64,000 nt of DNA from Ischnura elegans (Eukaryota; Arthropoda; Insecta; Odonata; Coenagrionidae): assembly GCF_921293095.1 (NCBI RefSeq), contig NC_060253.1, positions 97,667,073 through 97,731,072 of the forward strand. Reading direction: 5' to 3'. Of the stretch, positions 24,156-35,186 are shown piece after piece. The notes beneath the pieces were generated by a model, which did no database searches, had not been told where the DNA came from, and saw only the letters and a list, made by a program, of their open reading frames with translations. Each line of letters begins with the position of its first letter. Within the stretch, counting starts at the first letter, position 1. Both the position numbers and the translations under genes were made by a program.

Positions 24156-25831
24156 AGATTAGAAACAATAACGAGAATATTTCTATGAACTATTAAATGA
24201 AGGAGTGGACATCACACCTGACTACGATAACGAAGATATCTACTATCATGTACAACCCAAACTAGAAATACCAACTAGAGAAGAAGTCAAAGCAGCAGTT
24301 AAAGCCCTAAAAAACCATAGAGCTCCTGGTAAGGATGAAATATCTGCAGAGCTATTGAAGACGGGAGGAGATATAGTCATAGATAAGCTATGTGAATTAA
24401 TGAAAATAATATGGGAAAGAGAAGAAATGCCAAAAGACTGGAGGGAAGCAATAGTTGTCCCCATACACAAGAAAGGAGAGAAAGTAGAGTGCAGTAATTT
24501 TAGAGGAATCTCACTCCTTAGCATTCCTTATAAAGTCCTATCTAAGATAATATTAAATCGTATTGAAGAATATACATGTGAAATAATTCTAGATCACCAG
24601 GCAGGGTTTGTAAAAGGCAGGCCCACAACAAATCAAATATTTATCCTCAAAGAAATTATATCGAAGTACTGGGAGTTTAATAAAGATTATTTTGCAATAT
24701 TTATCGATTTCCAAAAAGCATATGACAGTATTAATAGAGAGAGACTGTGGGAAAAGTTGGACAAGTTCGGAATTCCAAAAAAGCTAATAAACCTCGCTAA
24801 AACAAGTATGACAGACTCCACATGCTCAGTACGAATAAATGCACGGGTGTCGGAACCTTTCAGGATAAAGGCAGGCGTAAGACAGGGTGATGGACTATCC
24901 CCAATCCTATTCAACTTAGCAATAGAAGAAGCTCTTCAAAAAGTAGCAAAAATGGACGAAGGCGTAACAATTGGCTCCAGAATAAATATACTTGCTTTTG
25001 CAGACGATGTGGTAATTTTAGCAGAAAATTTAGACGACATACGCCGGCTTACAAAACTTTTCATGGAAGAAACAGCTAATCTAGGACTAAAAGTAAATGA
25101 TGGAAAAACTAAATATATACACTTTACAAGAAATGAAATGAACAGAAATCAAAATCCTCTCTACATAGACAACCACAAATTTGAAAAAGTGGACTCCTTT
25201 AAGTATTTAGGCGTTTTTATTTCAAGAGAAAACAAAGAAGCAATAGAAATACAAAACAGGCTAAATCTGGCTAACAGATGCTTCTACGCCTGCAACAAAC
25301 TCATGTCCTCAAAATTACTATCACACACTACTAAAATCAGAATATATAAAACAATCATAAGACCCGTACTGTTATATGGAAGTGAAACTTGGAAACTGGA
25401 TAAAAAGGAAGAAAGAAAATTAATTGTTTTTGAAAATAAGATCCTTAGGAAAATATATGGACCAATCTCTGAAGGAGGAGAGTGGAGGAGAAAACACAAT
25501 AGAGAATTAAGAGAGCTATACAAGGATCCAGATGTAGTGTGCGAGTTTAAATGTAGAAGAATTAGATGGGCTGGGCACATTTTGAGAAGAGAGGACACTA
25601 ATCATTTAAAACAAGTTATAATGAGGAATCCTGAAGGAAGAAGGCCAAGAGGAAGACCAAGGCGAAGGTGGTGGGACCAAGTGAAGGTAGACCTGGAGCG
25701 ATTAGGAGCGACCGAGGAGGACGCAGGAAATAGAGATAGATGGAAGAGGATTGTTGGTGCGGCCAAATATCTACTTAGATATGTATGGCCCTGGGAGTAA
25801 GTAAGTAAGTAAGAGTAAGATTAGAAACAAT
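24156..25831 (+). mobile_element. 5'-truncated RTE-like LINE with 14-bp target duplication
   Basis: The body 24170-25817 sits between two copies of AGATTAGAAACAAT (24156-24169 and 25818-25831). It ends in a (GTAA)n tail just after the stop codon, leaving almost no 3' UTR, as is usual in RTE elements. It begins inside ORF2, so endonuclease and 5' UTR were lost at insertion (target-primed reverse transcription), not by later decay. Confidence 0.9.
24172..25800 (+). CDS. RTE-like reverse transcriptase, open but 5' truncated
   Basis: The frame is open from the truncation point; codon 24205 is GTG, not a start, and upstream residues YFYELLNEG fit the family. Motifs in order are HRAPGKDEISAELLK (about residue 40), IFIDFQKAYDSIN (motif A), AGVRQGDGLSPILFNLAIEE (motif B), LAFADDVVILAE (catalytic, about residue 264 from 24205) and KYLGVFISRE. 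The C terminus has LRKIYGP, RWAGHILRRED and GRRPRGRPRRRWWDQVKVDL. These last blocks are typical of RTE-type ORF2. No internal stop, so the insertion is young, but it lacks endonuclease and promoter and cannot move on its own. Confidence 0.88.
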   Translation, partial: REYFYELLNEGVDITPDYDNEDIYYHVQPKLEIPTREEVKAAVKALKNHRAPGKDEISAELLKTGGDIVIDKLCELMKIIWEREEMPKDWREAIVVPIHKKGEKVECSNFRGISLLSIPYKVLSKIILNRIEEYTCEIILDHQAGFVKGRPTTNQIFILKEIISKYWEFNKDYFAIFIDFQKAYDSINRERLWEKLDKFGIPKKLINLAKTSMTDSTCSVRINARVSEPFRIKAGVRQGDGLSPILFNLAIEEALQKVAKMDEGVTIGSRINILAFADDVVILAENLDDIRRLTKLFMEETANLGLKVNDGKTKYIHFTRNEMNRNQNPLYIDNHKFEKVDSFKYLGVFISRENKEAIEIQNRLNLANRCFYACNKLMSSKLLSHTTKIRIYKTIIRPVLLYGSETWKLDKKEERKLIVFENKILRKIYGPISEGGEWRRKHNRELRELYKDPDVVCEFKCRRIRWAGHILRREDTNHLKQVIMRNPEGRRPRGRPRRRWWDQVKVDLERLGATEEDAGNRDRWKRIVGAAKYLLRYVWPWE

Positions 25832-26882
25832 CAGACATTATTTATAAACATTTAAATTTGATTTAAGAGACCCGTTTCCCTGAGAAACAAAATTATGCCA
25901 TTTAGATTAGTCGGGTTATCTCCGAGGAGGGATTCAAGGTCCCCCCCTCTATAATGAGCCGAATCCGCGCGTCACGGTATTTGCCGCACTCCGTCAGGAT
26001 ATGTCAAAAGACATCCGCACTCATCACACTGAGGCGCTTCCTTCTCTTCCGTAAAGAGAAGGAATGAGTCAAGCGACAGTGCCCAATCCTCAGCCGAGTA
26101 ATTACCACTTCCTCCCTTCGATTGTTCCTGGCCGAGGAGGGCCAAGCTGAAATTGTCGCCTTGATGCTTCACAATTTATTATCGTTCAGAGTCATCCACG
26201 ACTCCATCCACTGTTCAAGCACAACTTTTCTAAGGGACGCTTTCAAGTCTTCTTATGGAACTAGCATTGATGTGTGCACTAGGGTGGTGCGAAAAAACCC
26301 AAGATACAAATTCTGTGTCGCTATAGCGCGGAAAAGTTGCGATACGTTAGTACAAGAAAAACAAAAGAAGAATTATTAAAATCGGATGTCATCTTCTGAT
26401 CCCGCAAAGAACCTGAAAAAATGACAAAACTGAAAAAAATTGTTTTTTTTCGTGGTAAAAAAATAAAAGGAACTTTTTAACGCTAGAGCTAAAAATGATT
26501 ACAAATAGTATAGGTTATTATTAATATATACATATACATGGCTTTAAACAGTTATATCCGGTCGCGCAAGATCATTAAAAATGTATAAATATTGCAAATT
26601 AGCCGATTTTTCATAGTTGTGTAATGATAACTTAAGGCAACTTTTAGTGAAGTTCTAGTTACCCCAGTAGATCAAAAATATACAATATAGCTGACCACTA
26701 GACTTGAAAGGCAAAATTATGATTTAAAAAGGCAGAATATTAACCCTGTTGAAATCGAGAGTGAAGATGTTGAGGTTTCAAATGACGCCACGCAAAGTTC
26801 AACAATCAAGGAACAATTTGATGACTATGAAGATTACTCATCTAGTTCGACCAAGAAAAATTAATCACCATGGCAAATGAGG

Positions 26883-27700
26883 GTAAAATTACAAGCTATA
26901 GCTTTGAATTGTGATTGTGACCGTGCAGCTGCTATTATAGCATCAAGTGCACTTGAATACATTGGTGTTATAACTAAAGGAGATACTTCTAAGTTCATTG
27001 ACTGATGTGAAATTAGAAGGGAAAGGAGAAATACTATAAGCGATTTACAGCAAACCGTGATCCTGCACCAATTTCACATGCTACATGGCTTACCGATGCA
27101 AACCGACTTTTCGTATGTACCGTAAACCCCTCAGATGCTTTTAAAGCATAGTTACTTTTATTTTAAATCTTACATGCCTGTTCGTGTGTACAGAGCATTA
27201 CTTGACTGAAGATCAAAATAGTTTTCCCGGTTATTGAACGGAGCTCTTACTTTGCTCACTCAAAGAACGTATTGATGGCGATGGTTTTTTATTACAGAAG
27301 GCACATAAGAGATCAAGGGCTAAAAAGAGTATTAAAAGTAACAGAATTAACCAAAAGGCAAACCTATCGGAAACTTAACTACTCCAACCATGAACTTCAA
27401 AGCAACTGACTATATGGAATTGATTGACTGGAATGTAGTATAACTATCTACTCCACCTCTTCTTCGGAGAATTACCAATGAAGAAATAGCTTCCTTCATT
27501 GAATCAGGCGATAAAACAGATAGGGATATTAAAAACTTCCCCGCATTGGAGCCGTGAGTGAAATTGGTAAGAGAGGCATCCCTTAAGCTTTGTGGTTATC
27601 GATCCAGAGATGGATTTGTTAGGGCTATATTCAAATCAAGGTCCATTACGTCAGACTTCACCACCAAATCGCAGTACAAAGTAGCGTTCAAAAACTAAAA
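26883..27700 (+). pseudogene. decayed transposon protein in the hAT-like element
   Basis: Pieces include VKLQAIALNCDCDRAAAIIA, SSALEYIGVITKGD and SKFID, a TGA stop, then CEIRRERRNT. Later come YMELIDWNVV, LLRRITNEEIASFIESGDK, VKLVREASLKLCGYRSRDGF and VRAIFKSRS. The DRAAA-IA-S, IRRER and CG-RSRDGFVR patterns recur, in my memory, in unnamed arthropod transposon-borne proteins. At least two in-frame stops and frame changes break it. Function unassigned. Confidence 0.5.
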
Positions 27701-27965
27701 GTTAAAAGTAGGGCAAAAATGTAAATATTGTAATTAGCACTAACCCTCATTGATTGGATTGAGGGAAGGGTGTGGGTGGAACCCGAAGTAAGGACACCTC
27801 CCCGCGGCGAGTTCTGGGATGTTTAAATATTTTTAAATCATATCTTAACAAAGGAAGAACTGCATGATCAAACATGTATTTTAGACTAAAATATTACCTC
27901 AAGTAATTATTACCTAACTCTGAAAAATCGGCCTGATTGCAAAATTTATACATTATCAATGATCT

Positions 27966-28299
27966 TGCACGATCGGATCATCATCACTGGTCAACAATCC
28001 TAAGATTGGTTTGACGCAGCTCTCCACTCTATTCTCCTATCAGCTAATATTTTCACACCTACGTATTTATTCTCTTTCACATCTCTCTTTACTTGTTCCA
28101 TATATTTTGTTCGAGGTCTTCCTTTTCCGTTCTTGCCTTCCACTTGTCCTTAGACGATTGTCTTCATCAGGCCATCATGTCTCAGGATGTGGCCTACAAG
28201 GTTGTTCCGTCTTCTTATTAAGGTTTTCATGAGGCTTCTCTTCTCTCCTACTCTTCTTAGGACTTCCTCGTTACTAACTCGGTCGATGCACGATCGGAT
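27966..28299 (-). mobile_element. short LINE 3' fragment with 13-bp target duplication
   Basis: 27979-28286 lies between two copies of TGCACGATCGGAT (27966-27978 and 28287-28299). On the minus strand it reads CIDRVSNEEVLRRVGEKRSL, NNLVGHILRHDG, GKGRPRTKYMEQVKRDVKE and WRAASNQS, the C-terminal end of an RTE-like ORF2. It ends in a (TGA)n tail. It inserted into the right inverted repeat of the hAT-like transposon, making it the innermost and youngest layer there. Confidence 0.82.
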
Positions 28300-28610
28300 A
28301 TAACTGATAAAAACCATCTATATATATTAATATAATTAATAACCTATGCCGTTTGTAATAATTTTTTGCCAAAGCGTTAAAAAATATAGTTTCTTTTATT
28401 TTTTTACCACGGAAAAAAAAACAATTTTTTTCATTTTTTCAGGTGCTTTGCGGGATCGGAAGATGACGTCCGATTTTAATAATTCTTTTTTTTTTGTTTT
28501 TCTTGTACTAACGTATCGCAACTTTTCCGCGCTATAGCGACACGAAATTTGTAACTTGAGTTTTTTCGCACCACCCTAGTGTGCACGTCGTCGCTTAAAG
28601 CTTCCTTGGA

Positions 28611-31012
28611 CAAGAGAATAGAACAAGGAAGTGAAGGAATGGACATGTAATCAAATCGATCAAAAGGAATAATTTTAACTTCAAGCAAAAGCAAGCCTTT
28701 CTAATACCAAAGTCCGCAATCGTGGTAGCGAGAAAAGCGATTCGTGGAAAGTTTTTCGCAATGGTCTCCTCAGGAAAGAATAAAATCTAAAATCTTTCCG
28801 ATCTGCAATCTATTTAGTTTATCTTGAAATCGTCATCCCTTCTTAGTAAAACGGGATAAGCCAAACATACTGACAGGCTTCTTAAAAATATACCTTGCAA
28901 CGTGATTTCCAAGGATGATCGATCTATATTTTACTATTTGCGCTAATCCCAATCCACTTCGCTTATCATCTTGGAAGATATCTTTTCTTAAAGTCACTGA
29001 TACTTATCGCAAAAACTCTTCGGTAATATAGGTTCTGTATCTTTTTATGGTCTGTTTATTTCTTTGTCCTACTTGGACTTGGATTATTATAAGTAGCCCT
29101 CGGCGTTGAATTCTTGGAACCGATTCATACAATAACAATCACCACCGTTTTACCACTGTGTGGATTTCGAAGTCAGGCGATTACTTTGAAATGGCTCTTT
29201 CTTCCATTTCTTCCTTCAAACACTTCCAGGAATGCCGTGTCATGAATGAAATTCAGTCATGATTTTTAATACTACGGAAATGCTGACCACGAATATGGCT
29301 ATTACACTCGTCTTTTTGTGGCACAACTTTCTACCCGTAATTCAAGCCGGTTGCGGTTGACGGTAAGTACTTGCACGATTTAGCAATTGCTTCTTCTATC
29401 CAAATGATTACTCTCGTACTCGCTGTATTATGCGTCTTGTTTTGTTTAAATAGGTAAGCAACACGAATCATAATTACCCCTTATTAGGAACACAAAATAG
29501 AAATAATGAATCTCTCGTCTCTGCTTATATTTTAATTTTTTTCTCTCTACACAGATGTCTCGCCAATGTGGTCCGTATCACTTAAAAGCTCTAAAAAAAC
29601 ATACTAATGCACTGCGCCTTACTGTTTAGATTACACCAGAGACAGTCAGTCAATCGTTAGTTCACTCCCTCTTAGAAGTCATCACTGAACTCGAAAGCGA
29701 TGCAAGAATGGTCCCGCTCACTGAGGCAAGGCACGAGTACGCGCATCTCGCCATCTTGATCAGAACCATGAGAATCGCGCGCCTAATACCTACATGTAAA
29801 ACCACCCTTAATTTATTATTCAAGTCAATTAATTCGGATTAAATTTGGGTTTTAAAATAGTGCGAACCGATACAACAGTTTGAGTACGTAAAAATTATTG
29901 TCCTTACACACAATTTTTACGCGTAATCCCCTTTAAAACGCATGCTAGACAACCATGCAAAGAATTCCCCGATTCGCTTCGGCCTGACTTCAACTGATCC
30001 CGAGTGCGTCGCTTAAGGATCATAACGCGATTAGTTTGAATGTAGTTGATGAACTCACTGACCTCAACGCCATAAAATACTGATGCATACTCCCTCCCCG
30101 GGTAAAGCCAACATATTGCGCATCGGACCATCTTGAATTCGAGCACTGAGCATTTTTTTCTCAGCTCTCATAATGCCTATGAGATAACGACTTGGAAGAT
30201 ACGTTACTGAGATACCAATAATTTATCTTACTTCACGACTGAATGGGTACAAAGACACAGCTATCTCTCGAGCTCTTAGAAGAATTAACGAGAACATCAG
30301 TCTGTAACTGCAGGAAACTAAAGCCTAGCAACCTATTGATATCAGTACCACGCCATTCTTCAGTGCATAAAAGGAAAATAACTCCTCTCCTTTCCGTTTT
30401 AAAATTATACCTTCCCCGGTTCGAGAAATCCTATGCTGCTACGCTAAACGAACTACTGAAAACTCTTTGGGATTATACCCCATCAACATACGCCAAGCAC
30501 AAAGTCCCCGAAACTGCCCTTATCCCTTCCCATATTCCCACCCCCACTTAATCAAGCCGTAGAATCTATGCCATGATCGCACCGAGAATGAAAACGCCAG
30601 AAACAACAAAATAGTCCAGAACTTCTCAGTAGACAGCTAAATCAGCTGGGAACTTGAGATCCAATAAATCCACGAAATTTCAGCGTAGCGTAACTGCGGC
30701 CGGCGCAGCGGCTGCGACTGCCACTGGCCTGTCGACCAATCGGAGCGAGGCAGTTAAAACGAGGCTAGATGAGCATAAGCGAGCCACTCGATTCGAACGA
30801 TCCTTCGAAGTAAGTGGTGGCAGAGCACGTCGCTCTTGGATATGGACTTAAAAAAATTAAGTTCCCGCCAAGGTTAGCAAATTAAAACCTCGTTTTTATC
30901 AAGAGCCCATTGAGATTTAAGATCAGGTCGCCAATTTCAATGGACAAGGCGGCCTCCAAATAAACCACACGAGGGTGCACGTAATAAAATAATTTTTGAC
31001 CTCAACCTCTCC
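28611..31012. other. intergenic stretch without recognised features
   Basis: No splice-linked exons, repeats or family motifs found. A 102-codon frame at 30243-30551 has no recognisable similarity. 30690-30830 is locally GC-rich (GCGGCCGGCGCAGCGGCTGC) but not obviously coding. Confidence 0.5.
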
Positions 31013-31300
31013 CATCTCCTCAGAGAAGTACGGGTTTGTGTGTCGGCAAGAATGTTGGCTTCCCTACCAGAAGTCCCGGGTTTAAATCTAGGCGGAGGCA
31101 GTTTTCTCAGAGACTGTCCGATCCTGGCTTGAGTGTTTTGTGGAGGACATTTCAAGTGCACCACTCCTTCCGTCGAATGGGACTTTGAGCTGTTATCGCC
31201 TTTCGTTATGAGTAGGCTAATGCTGACGCTGGGTTTCTCTCCACCCCTCTCTCCTTACCCTCTCATAATGGCGCATGACCCCGGCTGAGGCTTCACAGAC
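31013..31300 (+). repeat. tRNA-derived SINE, near full length
   Basis: A-box region GTGTGTCGGCAAGAATGTTGG; B box GTCCCGGGTTTAAATC; body TTTTCTCAGAGACTGTCCGA, TGTGGAGGACATTTCAAGTG, CCTTCCGTCGAATGGGACTT, GTTATGAGTAGGCTAATGCT and GCTGGGTTTCTCTCC. It aligns along its whole length with the copy at 4484-4772 in the opposite orientation. Confidence 0.85.
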
Positions 31301-31835
31301 TTACCCCATATCCTCATCCTTTTACTACAACCAAGCCACAGACCTGAAGATTATACATATAAGCCAGCCAACACCGGCATACAAAAAAATTAGCTCTGAA
31401 GACACGTCCAGCGGGGGAAACGTCAGACTGACCCGATCAACACAGTAAGACCCGTTAAAGTTTCTTCCATTATAAAATACTGGTATCTCATACAAGAGTT
31501 TTTGCATCTCATCCCTTAATTCACCATCCATATCTTCAAATTTTGCGAATTTTCCCACAAAAAATACACGGTAGACGGCCTCGCTGGGCAGTCCCCATGC
31601 TCCGTATCGGGATTAACTCATTTTTACCAAGCAAGGCCATAGCCAATAATTTGCTTCGAGTAGGACATAGGAGGTACTACGGTAGCGTATACTGGAAATT
31701 TGTGACAATACCGACGTATTGGAAAGCCATACATTTCATTTATTAAGCTATACACGGACATGCTACTTATTTATAGTCATCCTAGGCTATTTACAGAAGG
31801 GACAGTCTGCACTCTTTCTATCATCATGGAGGCAC

Positions 31836-34800
31836 GGTCGCACAGTGGTCCCAAATCGAAAAAAGCTGGCCAAAATTAATTACGCCGTTGTTATTATGTA
31901 TATATTTGACGTAAAGGTCTATTCTTATTGTTTTTGACCCGCTTATTCTGAATTTATAACTATTTTTTTTGTATTTGCAATAATTTTATTGCTATTTCAC
32001 ATTTTGTTTAAACAATTAATTTTTTTAACATTGGAATTTGAGATTATACTGGTGATAGTAAATTAAAATTATACATATCATAAAACTGAATTAGTTATTT
32101 AAAACATACATAAATGCATATAAAATGACTGCATTGTTTATTTTTGGACAAATTCTGAACAACTTATTTTGAATGAACCAAGAGAACATTTTCTACTTTC
32201 TCATATGTTTGATCGTATTTGATACGAAAAATAAGTTAATATTAATTGGAAATTTATATTATAAGAATATTATTAATATTATTGTACTGCATTAATTGTT
32301 TAAAAATTATAATATCTAATTCTAATTAAGTAGACAATTTTATAGTTCCTTGTAACGTGCCAATGGATTTGGAAGCAATTTTAAACGGGGTTCCGTATTT
32401 CACAAGTTTCAACGGAGGCATTATTACAATCATTGAAATGTTATAAACAATATTTCATAACTCCTATAACTCAAGTTAAACGCCAAATTTATTGATACGC
32501 TTGCAATAAGCTCTTTACGAAGTGAGGCATCAATTTAACGAGCACATGATTTGGTACGAAAAATTTAATGAGATTTTCCATTAATTTGGGCTTCTTTAAT
32601 TATAAAAAAAAATAAGTTAACATTTCTCCTTATCTTTCTCAGTCATTGTTACGAAAAAAATTTAAATACATTCATGATCACTATCCGACAAATCCTCATC
32701 ACAGTCGTCATCCACTCAATTCTTCCAGGATTAATAAACTCTTTACCTCGACTGGTAATTGAAGTAATTTCCTTCTTTGAGCCTTAGAAATACTTGATAT
32801 CATTGCATCTGAAGTTAGGAGTAATCTTTTAAACAGGTCTTCATTCGCTGCTATCAAGGAAATTTTCCTTGCATGATGCTCCCTGAATCTTCTTATGTCC
32901 TTATTCCTCGCCCCCATTGCCTCCTCGGACAAGTGGACAATAGGAAGGGCAGCTTCTTTAGATGTCCGTCGGAGGAGCAAGTACAGATGTTTCGTGAAAT
33001 TACCAGAAACGATCATGGAAAGGGCTTCTTCGTGGGAGATTTTACTTTGCCTCACATCCTTGGCTTTCCATTTTGATAACACTCGCCGCGCTCTTGAGAG
33101 AGTGGTTGTTGTCACCTCATTTATTATTTTCGCCACGAACTCATCACCTTTGCTTCGATAACTCATGGATGCTCTACTGGCGATGTGCTAGCTCTAAGAT
33201 CCTCCGTTTTCCATCTCTAGGCCCTTTCACTGGACTTCTCAAATTGTTTAAATAAAGGCGGAGGAAATTTCAACTTCTCATTTAGGCAGTCAGCGAACTT
33301 TCTTCTAAAAAACCTGTCATTTCTTTTTCTTTCCTTCCACCGGCGAAGATAATTTGAGAGAAAAAACACTTCTCCGCAATTTTTTTAGGATAACTTTTGA
33401 ATTAACGTCCTCATCTAACTCTAACTTGTTGCTCCAGCAATCCAATAAATATTGGTTTTTAAACGATACGGAACCTTTTCCACTTTCAAGAAATTTTTCA
33501 TGCATCTCAAGACGCGTGAAAATTTTCAGAATTATCGAACTAAAACACTATGGGCACTCTTCTTCAACCCCACAAGTCTTCTTTAAAAAGTTCGAGGATA
33601 CTCGACTTTTTCAAGACTCGATCTTCACGCTTGAGGAAACTAACTTTCACGTCTTTCGTTTGGCAAAATCTGAGTAAAACTGAGTTTTGGCGATAAAATT
33701 TCGGGCAAGCGATGTCTAGAAGTAATTTGGGGGTTCCACAGTGTGAGGTTCGCGATGCTATTATCTCCATTTTCTAGGAAATATCACATTTGAAAGGTGA
33801 AAAGGCTTACTCCGTTCATCCCCTGTGGCCAAAGTGCAATTCATAACAAGTGTACAGAGAGCGGTGGTTCTGTTTTCCCGATGGGCGCAATCAATAGCCT
33901 AGGCCTTTTCGGCCGTCGTTTGCCCTGCATGTGGTTGAGGAGGCCGCTAAGGAGGCGACAGAGGGACAATGTGCCGCGTGAGGGCGAAAACTAACCCGTC
34001 TAACGGAAGGAAAGGGTGGAGTAGCATTTGAGGGATTCTTTTTTGTTTTGAATGCATTCATGTTTTTGAGGATTACTATAATCACAGCTGCGAACTTTCG
34101 TTCCATAAATATATCCTTCCGCTGAAGTCCTTAAGCAATTTTTATGAGAGCATGGGCACGCGTAAATAAAAGGTAAGGTCAAGTGGAAACTATTAATGAT
34201 AAAACGTTCTACGTATGACAAGAGATGTTTATTCATAGGGTAAATATTTTTTGTAGAAATAAAATATCCAACAATGTTGAATAACACCCATAAATACTGG
34301 ATTTCCTCGAGCCCTACCACGCACCAGCCAGGCCGCCGCCCTCGTCAGCGCATTGCATCATTATAGTTAAGTCAATGCTGAGGTCGGAGTAGCAACTAGT
34401 AGCAAAAATTTTATTCACTACTGCGTTGCATATACTTTTCCCTTTGTATTGGTGTAAAAGACACCGTGCATTCACGTGCCTCTCTAAACGATATTGTACA
34501 TTTTATTTGAAAATTCGGGTAAAAAACACTAAAAGTTACAAAATATATATAAAATAGTAATCATAGTAAAATCCGAATAAAATTTATGTCCCACTATGTA
34601 ATAATGTTTATATTTGTAGTTAAAAATGTTTTTGGCCAAATATATCGCGTAAAGGTTGTCCTGCATGACGCTGAACTTCCTCAAAATCGACCGATTTCAC
34701 GCAACTGTGATTATTACGGTGAATGCTTCATGTTTGACGGATCACTGCAGCCGCTCTGATGAACAAAAATACTAACTTAGTAGTGTATTTTGTAGACCAT

Positions 34801-34899
34801 ATCCTGTAGAATCCGAAAATAAGGTTAAAAAATTCCTTGAAAATTTTCGAAAAAACGACTTTTGGCCAGCTTTTTTCGATTTGGGACCACTGTGGGTCG
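31836..34899 (-). mobile_element. Transib-like DNA transposon with RSS-like ends
   Basis: The element 31841-34894 (3054 bp) lies between 5-bp duplications GGTCG (31836-31840 and 34895-34899). The first 35 bp are perfectly inverted at the two ends, starting CACAGTGGTCCCAAATCG. This end is related to the foldback element's (shared CACAGTGG, AAATC, then AAAAAGC-GG and CAAAA). Counting from the heptamer CACAGTG, an A-rich block (CCAAAATTA) starts after 22 bp. Coding remnants are on the minus strand. Heptamer plus 5-bp GC-rich duplication suggest Transib; the coding remnants do not confirm it. Confidence 0.72.
32708..33770 (-). pseudogene. decayed protein gene of the Transib-like element
   Basis: N-terminal piece (33770-33564): CGTPKLLLDIACPKFYRQNS, LRFCQTKDVKVSFLKRED. 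Middle piece (33505-33317): LDEDVNSKVILKKLRRSVFS, LKLSSPVEGKKKK. Then a 152-residue piece (33166-32708): FVAKIINEVTTTTLSRARRV, KWKAKDVRQSKISHEEALSM, IVSGNFTKHLYLLLRRTSKE, ending LLQLPVEVKSLLILEELSG. It is Lys/Arg-rich and helical. Stops separate the pieces. I see no RAG1/Transib catalytic motif and no DDE triad, and I do not recognise the family. Introns may account for part of the interruption. Confidence 0.5.
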
Positions 34900-35186
34900 T
34901 CAGTTTAACCATGCACCTTTGTTTTTTCTTCACCACAAAAATAATTTTGATACACGTATTACTTTACGTGATTTTAATTCATCAGTTTCTTAATATTTCC
35001 GAAATTTATCACAAATTGTAGTCCTGTTGCACGGAAGACTGATTAATGGATTTGTTTCTTCTACGTAAGAATCAGAGGCAGATATAATATTTATCTCATT
35101 TTGAGACTTTTTATTTACATCATGAAGTCGCGTAATATTTCAAATTCACAAAGTGACGTAACGATAAATGAAACAAAAATACTTAC

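Larger units (their letters stand above)
26272..28586 (+). mobile_element. hAT-like DNA transposon with ~280-bp inverted repeats
   Basis: The element (26280-28578) lies between 8-bp copies GTGTGCAC (26272-26279 and 28579-28586), which fit the hAT nTnnnnAn pattern. Ends are TAGGGTGGTGCGAAAAAAC and its inverse. The terminal repeats extend about 280 bp with indels (26280-26560 and 28300-28578), including GTGTCGCTATAGCGCGGAAA in both. The interior has plus-strand coding remnants and a nested LINE piece. Superfamily follows from TSD length and ends; the protein itself was not recognised as a classical hAT transposase. Confidence 0.75.
24034..28610 (-). mobile_element. 5'-truncated I-clade LINE, split by two later insertions
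   Basis: Remnant parts are 24034-24169, 25832-26279 and 28579-28610. The 3' end has the GTAGTAGTAG tail and the GGTGCGTCGACGG...GCACC hairpin at 24062-24091. The coding part gives, on the minus strand, LLFTEEKEAPQCDECGCLL then YPDGVRQIP, matching the C-terminal Cys-rich end of I-element ORF2 (compare 61260). It was later hit by the RTE-like LINE (24170-25817) and the hAT-like transposon (26280-28578), each marked by target duplications that restore its sequence when removed. Confidence 0.8.

Noticed and set aside
27734-27830. Possible host exon (GC-rich GTGGAACCCGAAGTAAGGAC)
   Set aside because: No open frame with splice sites; inside the hAT-like transposon.
30243-30551. 102-codon plus-strand frame
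   Set aside because: No recognisable domain, signal, splice partner or repeat context; length is possible by chance in this window.
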